Positions 11,747-23,794 of a stretch of DNA of 64,000 bases are shown here, piece by piece. The notes under the pieces are model-generated. The model was given only the letters and a program-made list of their open reading frames with translations. It searched no databases and was not told the origin of the DNA. Made by a program: the position numbers and the translations under genes. The stretch is from Monilinia fructicola. Taxonomy: Eukaryota > Ascomycota > Leotiomycetes > Helotiales > Sclerotiniaceae. Every line of letters starts with the position of its first letter. Position 1 is the first letter of the stretch. The stretch is from positions 434,001 to 498,000 of the forward strand of contig VICG01000005.1 in NCBI GenBank assembly GCA_008692225.1, given 5' to 3'.

Positions 11747-14038
11747 ATGACCCCTTTGCCCAGAGTGTCCTCACAAGAGGAACCACAAGATGAAGAAGTA
11801 AGTCACAGAGACAAACTCCCAAGCCCAGAAAGGAAAGTGAACAATAGGCCGGGTGAAACACCCGAGGAAAGACAAGCGCGACACCGTGAGAAGCGTAGAG
11901 AAGCAAGGTTAGATCGCCTCATATATGATGCGCCTGAAGCTCCGAGTGTGAAGGGAGAAACGGGAACGAGGACAGGAAGCAGGATGGGGGTGTTTAGTAG
12001 GAGTCGAAAGAGTATTGGTCGGGGGATTATGGCTTTGGGACAGCGTCTTATTGGGGAGGAAGCGGATGATAGAGATAGGAAGGGGAGCGCGGAGAGGGAG
12101 AAGGTGCGAGGTGCGAGGGGTGGTAAGAATGATGATGAGGAACATAAGAGGAGACGGAGGAGAAGGCGACGTAGTACTGTGGAAGGAGATGGCGGGGATC
12201 AAAGCAGAGATGTTGAAGTTCGAGATGTTCAAAAGGTTAGATTTGAGACTGGTTCTCCCCTCCCCAGCCATTACTTCAGAACGATGAACGCTCTAAGAAT
12301 CTACAGGAAGTGAAGACCCGGGAGCCCGCAGCTCTTTCACAAACACGCCCAACAAAACCCTCACCTTCACCCTCGCCAAAGCGCTCCGAGATACCCGCAA
12401 TAGGGGGCACAGATCACTACACCAAAGACGATGTCGAAGAGAAGCGACGAAAAGAACACGGAGCGCAACGAAAAAGATACACCCTCTTCTCGTCCCCGAA
12501 CCCGCAAGATCACCATCTCTCAAAGGAAAACGAGTACAAGTAGAAGAGCAAAAGCGACGAGCAAGAGGGGTAGAAGAACGCAGCGTCATGGAATCAAAAA
12601 AGCGACATATAGCCAAGCAAGATGAAGAGGGACACGAAAAAGGTGAGCTCGAAAAGAAAGAACAAACCCAACGACTCCAAGCCGCCGAAATGGAGCAAGC
12701 CAGGAGAGAGAGGGAACAGTATGAACTCAAAGCTCGACGAAAGCGAGAACAAGAACAAGAAAAAGAAAAGCAAAGTGAGGACCGCCGCCGAATAGAATCG
12801 ATCCGTCTCGCCGAAGAAGAACGAACGGCACGAGAAAAGAGAGAGCAAGAGAACGCCCGCGATTGCAAAGAGAAAAAGAGCAAAAAGAACGCCAAGCCCG
12901 CCTTGCAAGCGAGGAAAGACAACGCCAGGAACGCATCGCCCGGGAAAAATCAGAGCAGGAAAAGAAACGGCATGAAGCCGAGCGACTCCGCCAAAAGGAA
13001 ATAGAAGCCCAGCGCCAAGCAGACGCCGCGCACCGCATCCAAAGACAAAAAGAAGAACAGGAGCGCGTGGCACGGGAAGGACAGCGACAACTCGCCGAGA
13101 CAGCTCGTCTCGAAAAAGTCAAGCTGGAACAGGCGCGGCGGAAAGCAGACGAAGAGCGCGCACATCTCGCGCGGAAAAACGAGAAACGGCAACAAGCCGA
13201 AGCTGCCGAAGCTGCCGAAGCTACGCGACGCCTCCAGCGACACAAAGAAGAACAGGAGCGTCTTGTCCGCAAGGAGGAAAAGGAAAAGGAAAAGGAAAAG
13301 GAAAAGGAAAAGGAAAAGGAAAAGGAAAAGGAAAAGGAAAAGGAAAAGGAAAAGGAAAAGGAAAAGGAAAAAGAAAAAGCCAAAAAGGAAGAAGAGAAAG
13401 AGAAAGAGAAAGAGAAAGAGCAAGAGCAAGAGCAAGAAAAACAACGCCAAATAGCAGCCCAACGCCACCTCAAAGCCCAACGCCAAGCCCTCGAGCTAGA
13501 AACCCAACGCAAAGCCGCCGACGCCGCGCATCTAAATCCGAAGAAGAAAGAAGAAGACGACGACGACGCGGCTCGGATCCGCGCGCATAGACCCGCGAGT
13601 AATTCGCCTGCGGCCCTCAAACAAGCGGCGCTACGTGCAGCGCAGAGGGATGGAGAAACGGCGAAGGCGAAAGAGAAACACGGTGAAGAGCGCCGCGGAA
13701 AGGGCGCGGCGGGCGCGGCGACCCCCGTGCATCAGCGTGTCAAAGCATTAGAGGACCCGGAGGCTCAACCGAGGGTGGCGAAATTGACGCATGAGAATTT
13801 GAGCGGGGCGGCCGTGGTGCCTGTGGCGAAGGGCCCGAAGAGATGTATAGGGAATATGGAACGGACGATCCTGGAAGGATTTGTGGATATGAATGCAGAT
13901 GAGATACGAGCCAAGGAGATTGAGACAGGCGAAAGACAACCGAAGAGGTGTATAGGGAATATGGAGCGGACGATGTTGGAAGGGTTTGTGCCGATGAGCG
14001 AGGAAGATATGAGGAAGAGGGATGAAAGGAGAGGATGA
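11747..14038 (+). CDS. Highly charged coiled-coil protein with KEKE tract (frames broken)
   Basis: Exon 1 starts at 11747 (MTPLPRVSSQEEPQDEE). A probable 71-nt phase-0 intron, 12236-12306 (GTTAGA...CTACAG), leads to EVKTREPAALSQTRP. The coding character then moves to another frame near 12480 and again near 12860, each as if one base were missing, before a long open run to the TGA at 14038. The body is an Arg/Glu/Lys/Gln-rich predicted coiled coil (REKSEQEKKRHEAERLRQKE). It includes a (KE)n tract from an AAGGAA repeat at 13275-13378. The C-terminus carries the motif PKRCIGNMERTxLEGFV twice (near 13832 and 13940). I do not know the function. The two frame changes could be assembly errors or undetected introns. 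Confidence 0.6.
13275..13378 (+). repeat. Coding AAGGAA hexanucleotide array
   Basis: About 17 near-perfect copies of GGAAAA/AAGGAA inside the coiled-coil gene, translated as alternating Lys-Glu. Read in the other two frames it gives artefactual poly-Arg/Lys or, on the other strand, poly-Phe/Ser/Leu frames. Confidence 0.9.
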
Positions 14039-14279
14039 GTGAAGGGGATGTGCTATTTTTGTAATTGTTATGGTTTTTTTGCCTGGATCTTTGAGAGCAA
14101 TTCGGGATTCCTGGATCCGTGCTTTGGTAGACAAGGTTGTTTAATTCAATTGGGAAGAATTTCAATTCTTGAGATTGGTATCTTGTTTTTGTTCCTTCAT
14201 TCGTCCTATAATATATGCATACCTTACCCACCCACCAAAGACGCCTAGCCTAATCCGCCGCCAAGATTCTTCGCTTCGC

Positions 14280-16098
14280 TTAACACCTAACCTCAATACC
14301 CCCTTGCTAACCGTCAAATACTTAACGCCCTTGTATGGTTTAACCCCCTCTCCCAATCCTCTACTCTTTCTTGTATCAATTGTTAAGCTTTCTACTTTGA
14401 TACCGCTAGCCAACCACCCCTTAACTGAAAAACTAACTGCTGCTGAGCTAGGCATCAGAATTTTATTTTGTGCTACTTTTCTTGCATCTTTGATTTCGTT
14501 ACTTGAGTTATTTTCCACCTTCGCTTTTTCTGGTGCGCTTTGATATGTTTCTGCGTCATAGTCGTATTCTCCGTCAAGTCTGAAATTAGTCCCATCAAAT
14601 TCTTCTTCAGTCGATAATGGTCCGACAACTGTACATCGTAAAGTGGCACCACCTGCTATCGCATCTCTAGCTGGTATATTCCATTCCAGATTGCTTTCAC
14701 CGGGATTATATGTCGTATCGCCTCTACTTGCTTTTATCTCTGAGAGATTGCGTACATCGGCTGGCAATGGTACTGTGACTACTAGGTCTTCAATAATGGG
14801 TGAAGTACTATTACCACTGTTGCCACCCAGGTTACCACTCAGACCACCACTAAATTGAGACGCAGCCCGGCTTAGATGACCTGCAGCATGGCTATTGCTT
14901 CGGGAATTCGAACCCGAAGAGATGGAGGAATTTCCTTGGCCAGATACCTTCACAATAAATAGTCGAACTTCAAAATCTGAACCTGTAGGGCCAAGACTCG
15001 TTTTAACTTCAATATTGACGGGTAACTTCAAATGAGATGCATTTGTAGTACCGGACTTCCCGCCTGTAGAAGGGAGTAAATCAACTTCATAGCCAGCCAA
15101 AACAAAGCGTCCATCTGGCGGCACAAAGCTTAGCTCCCCTGGCTTTTCCCTCCATCTCGCTAATCTGACACATGGATGAAAGACTGGTAATTCCATGACG
15201 CTGCTCACATTTTGTCTACCAGATGGCGTGGAGAGGTTTAAGAGTAGGTCCGGCACCCCAGATATTTTTGACGTAAATGCAATAGTTCCATTCGCAAACG
15301 CAGCCAAAGGACGACCAGAAGGCGCAAGAGTAACCGTTAGTGTTTCAACCAGATCCACATATAACTCGTTGGAAGTATGTCGCACATTTGCTCTTCTCCA
15401 AGGGAGCGCCGGTGTATTCGCTGCAAAGCGATCCTGTGGAGGATATTCCAGACATGCTTGAACTTGATGGAGTCGCGAAGCCAGGTTTTCTGTAACATAT
15501 TTTAGCAATGTGCCATATTCCGACTGTCCTGTGAAGATATGCTCACCCAGGAATATTAATTCCTCCCAAAAGCTTCCCAATCCACCCCTCCACCTCGACC
15601 ATATCTCTCAACGCATTAGGTTCCGTGGAGCTCACCGTGCCCGCATCACACATCTCATTCAATAACTGAGCCACCACATCGTAGCTGCTCTCTATCTTTT
15701 GCGCCAGTAACGGCGCACCCACAAATTCTTCTAAAACATCAATGACTCGGTGTAAGAACTCGAGAGCTAAGAGAGGTTCGATTTCAGATGATGAAGTGAG
15801 ACAGAAGAGCAGATTTGAATGAATGAGATTGAAGAGAAGGGTGGGCGGTGATGTATTGGGGAGGTATATTAGACTTGGTCGTGGGGCAGGATGGGCGAGG
15901 TATAGGGGTAGGAGTTGGGTGGAAGAGAGAGGTCGGGAGGTATAGGTGTTTTGGAGGAGAGGTCGACTGAATGGGTTAACATGGGGAGCTTGAGAGATTG
16001 CGAAACAGAGGGCCAGAGAGGGAGATTGAAGCTATGAGCAAGGGGACTACTTACTTATGTTCATCATAGATGTATAATGCCTCAATAGCACCATTCAT
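14280..16098 (-). CDS. APM3: AP-3 complex medium subunit (mu3)
   Basis: Exon 1 is 16055-16098 (MNGAIEALYIYDEH). Exon 2 is 15547-15966 (RPLLQNTYTSRPLSS ... NALRDMVEVEGWIGKLL). Exon 3 starts at 15489, after introns of 88 and 57 nt. The N-terminal longin-type domain and the C-terminal mu-homology domain (LPWRRANVRHTSNELYVDLV, ELPVFHPCVRLARWREKPGE, KPYKGVKYLTV) identify AP-3 mu, which selects cargo for Golgi-to-vacuole transport. Two one-base breaks are inferred. An extra T near 15426 separates GKPGFATPSSSS from AANTPALPWRR. A missing G in the G-run near 14303 hides the usual ending YLTVSKGGIEVRC with a stop at 14280; as sequenced the frame runs on to 14162. The gene is head-to-head with the DMAC1-like gene. 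Confidence 0.92.
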
Positions 16099-16315
16099 GA
16101 TTCCCGTTAAATCCTGCCAAATGTTATAAAGGCATTTATTTCATACCTTGTGAACCCAGATGGTTCATCCATCATCCCTCATTACTACAAGCATGCGAGG
16201 CCCGCTGGGTGGGGCGGAATAATGCGGCCGCATACATATACCCAAGCTTCAACTCATAATCCTACCTACTTTTGAAATCTCAATCCATTCCTCCAAACCC
16301 GCAGGCTTAATAAAA
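16099..16315. promoter_or_regulatory. Shared 217-bp spacer APM3 / DMAC1-like
   Basis: Short intergenic region between two divergent start codons, so any promoter elements must be shared or overlapping. It contains GGGGCGGAATAATGCGGCCGC near 16210-16230 as its only GC-rich block. Inferred from position. Confidence 0.45.
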
Positions 16316-16707
16316 ATGGCTCCGAATTCCATCCAAACTCTCGATCGACAAGAAAGGCTGACAGACGTTTTGAAGAAAGATGAGGCGCAATGGCAGGATG
16401 ATTGTTTACCCTGTCGACTCACTGGTATATTCTTTAGTTTTCCTATTCGTACCTGAAGCACCCCTCTGTTCACCCCCTCCACCTATCCCCTCTTTTTCTC
16501 TATCACTCACTGACTCCCCAAAAGGATCCTTCGCATTTCATCGGACTCGGAATATACAGCTACATATCCGGACAGTCTCAACTAAAAGCTCAAGAATCCA
16601 AGATCCTCAAAAGTAAATCGATATTCGGTATGAAGAGTCGTCAGACTGGCATTACTGGTATTGCATTAACGCTTGTTGGGATGGGACTTTGGAGGCTGCG
16701 AAATTAA
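16316..16707 (+). CDS. Small DUF4536/DMAC1-like mitochondrial membrane protein
   Basis: Exon 1 is 16316-16424 (MAPNSIQTLDRQERLTDVLK ... DDCLPCRLTG). The intron is 16425-16524 (GTATAT...AAAAG), and exon 2 runs to 16707. The CxxC-containing DDCLPCRLTG followed by a first membrane helix with FIGLGIYSYISGQSQLKAQE and a second one, TGIALTLVGMGLWRLRN, fits the short two-helix DUF4536 family. The human relative, DMAC1, assists assembly of the distal membrane arm of complex I. The product is about 96 residues. The exons total 292 nt, and one T too many in TTT near 16536 breaks the frame between GSFA and FIGLG. Removing the ambiguity needs only one base, so the gene is probably intact in life. Confidence 0.72.
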
Positions 16708-16841
16708 GCTACCGGTTATCTACTTTGTAGCATTGGCGTTTTGGTGTTTCGGTATGCGGCGACTCTCCTCAATCGAACTGAGATGACACTGGATCAATGA
16801 TGCAAGATGAAAGATGGATGCAGAATGAAGAATACAAATAT

Positions 16842-18118
16842 TTATTCTATGATGGCATGCATGATGGTATCTAAAATAACTATACTATACAAATGTTCTA
16901 CGCTCAAGCAAACTCCGCCACCGCTTGTCCCTCCCCCGCAGCTTTCGTCTCCCAGTGGCTTTTTTTCTTTTCGCAATTGGCTCTTCACAAATATCATTGT
17001 GAGGCAGACCCAGAGGAAACTAAAGAGATATGGCAATCCCCAACCGACTCCGAATCCGATATTTTCGGGTAGAGTCATTATGATGACTGTCGATACGATA
17101 GCAATGAATATGAGACCGACACCCCCAGACCCACGTCAAAACCATTATCATTCGTCGAAATATGGGGCTGACTTCGTATCTCTTCATTACATTGCTTCGA
17201 TATACGATTCCTCCTTGGCCTTCTACCCCTCCGGCGTCTTCGATAATGGCCAACATTCCTGGGCGCCAAGTTTTACCCTTCTCTGTGGACGACATGTTGA
17301 ATGGTAGTGGCTTCTTCCGCATCGTCTGAACCGCAGAGTATATGAACATGAATCCAAACCAAAAACATATCGTGGGAGAAGGCATGGATAATAGGCGCAC
17401 CCACGGGTGGTGTGGGATGGTTCCTATCACAAGCTCAATTTCTACAAAGGTGATAGCAATCATAAAGTTGATGTGGAGGAACTCAAGCTGGAACATATTT
17501 GTATTAGCGACAAATCCAACCCATTTAATGTAAGGCATAGCTTACCATTCCCCATTTGGTCCATCCTACAGGTCTCCATCTGGGCGCCGTCTTTGCACGA
17601 AAGAGTTTCAGCGATCGGAAACCATAATGTGAGAAACTGATCAACCCATATACTCCTGTTATGATGGCGAAGACTAGTGGTATGAGGTTAGAATCAATGG
17701 AGCCTTGGGTACAATAGGGCAGAAGAAGGAGTTCCTACTATCTTGTAACTCCATTTTTGTGCCAAAATTCAAAGCATAATAATATGTAATTGGAAGACAG
17801 GCAAGGTCAAGAGTTACGAGTATAAGTCCAATCCATAATATCGTTTTTCTCCTTCGATGTGGTGTATGTAAAGGGGGCAATGGCTCTCTCATCCCAAATG
17901 TTTGTGAAGGCGATGAATTTTTCACTTGGTGTGTGAAGATTGTGCGTGGATGATTCTGGCGGTTGGGGTGGCGTGGTTGTATTCGACGCATCTTGGGCAT
18001 CCTTAACTTCTTCATTTGGCAACTGTGTATTTGATTCTGCATCATGATGTCCATCAAAGTGATTATGTAGTTCAGACTCCTTCACCTCGTCGTCTTTGAA
18101 TGCATTGAACTCTGGCAT
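16842..18118 (-). CDS. Conserved fungal six-TM membrane protein
   Basis: Exon 1 is 17739-18118, exon 2 17546-17673, and exon 3 16842-17487; introns are 65 and 58 nt with GTAGGA and GTAAGC donors. About 125 polar residues are followed by six hydrophobic segments: KTILWIGLILVTLDLACLPI, IFAIITGVYGLISFSHYGF, INFMIAITFVEIELVIG, TICFWFGFMFIYSAVQ, one after RRMIMVLTWVWG, and GWGLPYLFSFLWVCLTMIFV. The loop with GTIPHHPWVRLLSMPSPT and KPLPFNMSSTEKG is well conserved in filamentous ascomycetes as far as I recall, but no function is known to me. Two one-base breaks are inferred: a missing A in AAAAA near 17918 and an extra G in GGGGG near 17125. The gene is convergent with the DMAC1-like gene. Confidence 0.78.
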
Positions 18119-18658
18119 GTTGATGAGGATAGATTATGCGCATGCCATGTGTCTTGATTTGATATCTTTTCCCGGGAAGTTCGGATAAGACAATTGGAGA
18201 AAAAGAGAGAACGGTAAGAGATTACGAAATTCTTGATGTTTTAAGACGTTGTCTTGATGTTGAAAGAAAAGAGTGTACGAGATACTTCCTAAAGGGTGAC
18301 ATTCCTCTGTGTACTGTCATCAAGTAGCATACAAGAGTATTGGATGCTCTGACATCTGTGTGGATGGATGGTGATGTAATTTGTCGATCCATCCCAAAAA
18401 AGAAGTGGTTTGTCCCGTCAATTCCACCGAAAGCGTGAACTCTGATTGGCGACGCCACGAACCAAGACCCTTTGCAAAATCAAGAGTCTTCTCAGCCTTG
18501 GCTTGTGGCCTTTGCGCAAAGCCTCGCTAAGAAAAAACATTTGAATGTTTGGATCAACGTTGGTTTGGCGGTCCACGGGTCCACGGGTTGATATCAATAT
18601 CCACAGCCTCGTAGCAAGACAAAAAATATATCGCAGTTGTCCACGGTCTGTTTGCATC
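18119..18658. promoter_or_regulatory. Divergent promoter region upstream of RRP4
   Basis: A 540-bp spacer between the start codons of the six-TM gene and RRP4. No RNA gene or element is recognised. The promoter role is inferred from position. Confidence 0.35.
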
Positions 18659-19737
18659 ATGGCTATCACGATTATCGCACCCACTGCTCCGGCAGTGCCG
18701 TATCATACTGAAGATGCATCTGATAATTCTGATGATGGAGGCGTGGATTTGGAAGGGGATCTTGACATGCGACCAGCCAAAAGGGCAAAGCATCAAGATA
18801 TTGTTACACCTGGTGAAATAATTACAGACGATCCTCAATGGATGAGGTGTGGCTACTTCCTTTCTACTTACAAGTTTCTGAGCAAGAAGTCACCGCTAAC
18901 AATATTCCCAGAGGTCATGGCACATTTGTCGCTCCTGGTAGTACAGAAATCATAGGAACCGTCGCAGGAACAGTTCAAAAGACGAATAAACTTCTCTCGG
19001 TACGACCATTACGCGCCGCTATACCCCAGAAATCGGTGATCTTGTTGTCGGACGAATTATAGAAGTGCAAAGCAAGAGATGGCGTGTTGACATTGGAGCT
19101 CCTGTTCTCGCGAATCTACCACTATCTGCGATCAATCTTCCCGGAGGAATTCAACGAAAGAGAACGGAAACCGATGAGCTTCAAATTCGAACATTCTTCT
19201 CCGAAGGAGATTTGCTCGTTGCCGAAGTTCAACAATTATATTCAGATGGGAGTGCCAGTTTACACACGAGAAGTTTGAAATATGGAAAGTTGAGGAATGG
19301 GGTTTTTATGGCTGTCAGTGGAACTGGTGGAGGTGGAGGTGTGGTTCGCGCAAGAAGACAAGTCTGGACTATTGATACCGTACACAATGGTGGAAAGGTG
19401 GATGTTATTCTGGGGGTCAATGGATATATCTGGATTTGCAAAAACGTCGAATTAAAGGAAGGAGAAAACTTCGATCACGAGAATCGAGGAAAGTGTTAGC
19501 AACTCGGCATATTCAAGTCAAAATGATGAAATTAGCCCGGAAACGAGGAGAGAGATTGCACGAATAAAGGGAGTTATTCAATTATTGGTGGAACAAGGAT
19601 TGAGGGTTGATGAAGAGATGGTCATGAGGGGATATGAAGCTGCTGTCGAAGTAAATGATGAGGATGAGGGAGAAAGTAATGCGTATATTGGAGGAGAAAT
19701 AGGCAAACGGGTCTTAAGTTTGATAAGCGGAACTTGA
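18659..19737 (+). CDS. RRP4: Exosome cap subunit Rrp4
   Basis: Exon 1 is 18659-18846 ([16 protein letters not shown] ... [15 protein letters not shown]). The intron is 18847-18911, and exon 2 from 18912 begins [20 protein letters not shown]. The order is N-terminal domain, S1 domain ([20 protein letters not shown]) and KH-type region with GYIWI, as in Rrp4/EXOSC2, one of the three RNA-binding cap proteins of the nuclear and cytoplasmic 3'-5' RNA exosome. Two one-base breaks are inferred: a missing base at GCGCCGC near 19017 (SVRPLRA to YTPEIGDLV), and an extra base near 19466 after ELKEGE, after which the frame reads [11 protein letters not shown] ... to the stop at 19737. The last frame ([20 protein letters not shown]) is the expected C-terminus. 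Confidence 0.9.
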
Positions 19738-21798
19738 AGACAGCATTAAATATCATGAAAATCGAATATGAGTTAGGCGCAGGAGGGACAAGATGCCATG
19801 AATGTATGTATAACCTTACAAAAACAGTAGGTAAGTAAAGTAGTGTATATACAAGTACAAGTACACTATAAAGAATAATAGGAGAGCCGAGGTAAGATTA
19901 TAACTTTACCGACGGGTATGAACCGTTCATTGTACGGAGTAAGGAAGTAAGGTAGGTACAGAACAAAAATACAAATACAAACTATTTTTGTTCTTTTGCT
20001 TACAGTATCAAATGTTCTCGTTCCCGTTTTGGACTCCTGAATGCCCGAAGACAATTTGGGCTTTCGGAGATCTTAGACTGATGGTCTCGCTTATCAACCA
20101 ACTGTCATTCAACATTATATTAGACTGCACCTGCATCTGATACATTTCGTCTACGTTACACCAAGTTGATTAAAACGGTTAGAGCCACACGGAGTCTTTC
20201 ATCTAATCAATGCAACTCTTCCTGTACTTGGGATTCAATCTGTCAATTATGCATGACCAATCTGGACTCCGGTTGGCTGGCTATATGAACTGTCATTTTC
20301 AATCACCTGTTATTACCGATGAAAGGGATAGGTACGTACGTACGTACCTAGTACTGTAGCGAGCAGGCAAGATTCAATATCAAAGTCCGAACAAGAAGGA
20401 TCCATCAAATTGATGAAGGAAAAGGAAAAGGAAAAGGAAAGATAAACAGAGACAGGCTGAATAAGCAACCATTAACGGAAACTAACTAGTATCTAGTATC
20501 TGGATGGGAACTAATAAGTAAAGAAGGAATTTAGTTCAGTATCTAATATCTAACAGCTAATCATGCATATCTAAAAACCGATAGCTAATATCTAGTATCT
20601 ACCAATTCAATATCTATCAAAATTATCTATACTGTAATAGTAGCCCCTGTATATACGTAGGTACATACGTTCAAACATATATTCATACAGACATATATAC
20701 AGACATTCATACATTCATACATAGCCTCCCTACTCATCAGTCTCGACTCTCGATCCTGAATCCGGCGTTTGAAAGATGATCAAATGCAACCTTGAAACTT
20801 GGAACCATTAAACTTACCGAGGGAGAAAGATCGAGAAAGAGAGAAGGAATCTCAAACTTCGGTATTGCACTTTGCACTTTATATTTCACCGGTATGATAT
20901 AATCATATGAATGAACCGATTTTCATGCTTGAAAATCTTCAAATCCCATTGCCGTATCATCGCGGTACTGTGGTCGTAGTAGTAGTCGTAGTCGTAGTAG
21001 TAGCGGTTGTTGCTGTTGTTGCTGTTGTTGTCGTAGTTACCCGTAACCTGACTAAGTAAACCTAATCCTCCCGATGGGTTTTTAATGGAACACACCACAT
21101 TTTCAACTTATCGGAGTTAATCCTTTCGACATTTGACTTTCTCGACTTTTCGTACCAGGGTCTCCGCCGACGTCATGCCGTTTTGAGTTCCGGTAAATTT
21201 CTAAGCTCCCGTCGCGATCAAAATCTCTTTTTTTTTTCTCTCTCTCTCGCTTTATCCGAAGAGCAGATCGGGTAAAATAGAGTTTTAGACAGCAACTTTT
21301 GGCGTCGATAGAATCATGGAACAAAATAGAAGCTAGATGTGGAAAAGGATTGTTTCCCTATTAGGAATGAGTTGGTCTTTCGGAGTCTGTTTACGATTCA
21401 TGAATTGTAGTAGCGAATGGATTTTGATGGATTTTTTTCAACTTTTTGGCCTTATGGAGTGGATCAAAAATATATGCGAAAACATGTCATGGTTTTCGGA
21501 GTTTGGGGAGTTTGAGATTGCAGATGGGAGAATATTTGCATCATGCTTTGAAAAATATTCACCGGGTCCTGGGATTGATAACAGTTAGGTCTGTGTATAT
21601 ATATATACAGATGAGGTTGGCGTTCTATCTCAATTCATTTTCTTCTCTATCATCATCATCATCAATACAATCTTCGGTTCAATAAGGATCTAATTCTTTA
21701 TATACTTCCAATACCTACCGTACCTATCTGCTCCATCTACTCAATCAATATCTACTCCCTTTTCTACATCTTCCACATCTAATACCACATCTATCAAA
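19738..21798. other. 2-kb spacer upstream of the alcohol dehydrogenase
   Basis: No coding sequence is recognised. It contains TACGGAGTA (19933), a GTAC run (GGTACGTACGTACGTACC, 20331-20348), repeated AATATCTA/TAGTATCT motifs (20480-20620), and a mixed TAGTCG/TTGCTG trinucleotide tract (20975-21035). A TATATATATA run lies at 21596-21606 and a CT-rich region just before the ATG at 21799. The last of these could be the core promoter of the dehydrogenase gene. Confidence 0.4.
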
Positions 21799-23139
21799 AT
21801 GGTTGAATTCACTGTCTTCAAGGGATCTAAGGAGGGAAAGATCGTTAAGGCTACCACCACCAGAGAAGTTGGTCCTAATGATGTCTTGATTAAGATCACT
21901 CACTCGGTATGATACCACCTGCCTACCCATTCCATCTTCATTCCATACAACTCGAAGATATCACGAATCTCAAGGTTGCTCTCAGCATATGCAGCCAACA
22001 ACTCGTGATTTTTTCTAGTTGCATGGATAATTCCCCGAATATTTCCACTAACGTTAAATAATAGGGCCTTTGCGGTACCGACGAACATTACAGACATGCA
22101 GATATTGCTTTAGGCCACGAGGGTGCTGGTGTTGCAGAGGTGGGTACTCCTTAATTCCTTATCTTCTTCCACCCTTACCACTCGTCTAGCGGGATAGGCG
22201 GGTATGATCGGAACCATGGCATAGAACAATGGAGACGGTTCATTCCTCATTTCTTGCTAGACTTGATTGGAACAATGCCCATTTCTATCTATTCGAACAA
22301 TAAACTAACAATTCTATAGGAGGTCGGATCTGCTGTCAAGAACATCAAGAAGGGTGATTCCGTCGGATGGGGTTACCAACACAGCTCTTGCAAGAACTGC
22401 AAGCAATGTCTTACTGGTCACGAGACCCTTTGCCCTGAGCGTGTCATGTATGGTTTCGGTAACTTGGACCAAGCATCCATGGGAACCTTTGCCGTCTGGG
22501 ACGCAGACTACGTCTTCAAGATCCCCGACAACCTTGAGCGCGCACACGCCGCTCCTCTCATGTGCGGTGGTGCCACCGTCTACAACGCTCTCCGCTCCTT
22601 CAACGGAGGTGTTAAGCCAACCGACCGTGTCGGTATCATCGGTGTCGGAGGACTTGGACATTTGGCCATTCAATTCGCCGCCAAGATGGGATGTGAAGTC
22701 GTTTGTTTTCTCCTCCACCGATGCCAAGAAAGAGGAGGCTCTTTCCCTCGGTGCCACCGAGTTCGTCGCTACCAAGGGTGTCTCCGAACTCAAGGTCTCG
22801 GCTCCTGTTGACCACTTGATCGTCACCACCTCTTTCCAACCAAACTGGCATCAATTCATGGACATCATGGCTCCTTCCGCCACCGTCTACCCATTGACTG
22901 TCGCCAACGGAGACATGAACATCCCATACATGCCCATCATCCAAAATGAGTTCAAGATCCAAGGTTCCTTGGTCGCCGCCAGACATGTCCACAGAGACAT
23001 GTTGGCTTTCGCCGCTCACCACAACATCAAGCCCATCATTGAGGAATTCCCCATGAGCGAGGAGGGTATCCAAGAGGCCATGAAGAAGCTTGAGGATGGT
23101 AAGATGAGATACAGAGGTGTCGTTGTCGCTCCTCAATAA
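21799..23139 (+). CDS. Zinc-dependent (NADP) alcohol dehydrogenase, MDR / cinnamyl-ADH type
   Basis: Exons are 21799-21906, 22065-22139 and 22320-23139, with introns of 158 and 180 nt. The product starts MVEFTVFKGSKEGKIV. It has the catalytic zinc site GLCGTDEHYRHADIALGHEG, the structural-zinc cysteines in SSCKNCKQCLTGHETLCPER, and the Rossmann motif GIIGVGGLGHLA. This is the medium-chain dehydrogenase family that interconverts alcohols and aldehydes with NADP(H); the exact substrate cannot be told. One extra T near 22703 breaks the frame in the conserved stretch CEVVVFSSTDAKKEEAL. Codon use is strongly biased to C-ending codons (ATC, AAC, TTC), which suggests high expression. Fungal paralogues are often induced in ethanol or aldehyde metabolism. 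Confidence 0.9.
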
Positions 23140-23794
23140 GCGACGCAACTTTAATTTGCGCATCGGATATGACAAAACTTTGGATGGGTCGTGATTTAAT
23201 AACTCGGAGTTGTGAACTGGTTATCAGGTTGGGTGGTTGTAATGATGGGAAAAGGTTTAGATGGCGGTAGATACTCAATTATACGATGAATATACCTTTT
23301 TAAAATAATTCTTGCCTTGCTTCGCCTTGCCTTGCCTTGCCTTGGTGTCGTATATTACTGGCAACCCTCTGGGCTATCTTCTCCCTCTTTTATCCCGTCC
23401 CCCATCCCATTCCTCTTAGTAACAATACTCGGATACACAGCATAAAGCGAGTGCAAAATAAACATGAAACACAGAATCCAGAACTGAATTTCAGGATTAC
23501 ATATATATATATATATATACACACCACCAGCTTTATCGGCACACACACGCACACACACAGAAAGAAAACCATCTCAAAACACAATCAACACACTACATCT
23601 AGTTATCGTATAATATAAACCTAATAGTATGTTGCAACACTGCAATATCAATTTAACCATCCATTGATCCGGACACCCCATTCCCATTCCCATTCCCATC
23701 CCCACCTCCAACCCTAAAATACATTTCGTCCCCGCTCTCCCTCCCCCGCATAGAATACGCTCTCCTTGCGCCCATCTTTACCTTTATGGACATA
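23140..23794. other. Spacer with CCTTG and dinucleotide repeats
   Basis: Contains a CTTGC/CCTTG pentanucleotide run at 23311-23344, an (AT)n run near 23500-23518, a CACA tract near 23540-23560 and a CCCATT repeat near 23680-23700. No gene is recognised. Confidence 0.5.

Noticed and set aside
12594..13620. Long minus-strand Phe/Ser/Leu-rich frames opposite the coiled-coil gene
   Set aside because: Antisense of the AAGGAA and Glu/Lys codon-rich sequence; the plus strand has the plausible start, intron and motif structure.
22314..23175. Minus-strand frames of about 170-180 codons opposite the alcohol dehydrogenase
   Set aside because: Shadows of a strongly codon-biased gene on the other strand, which has clear family motifs.
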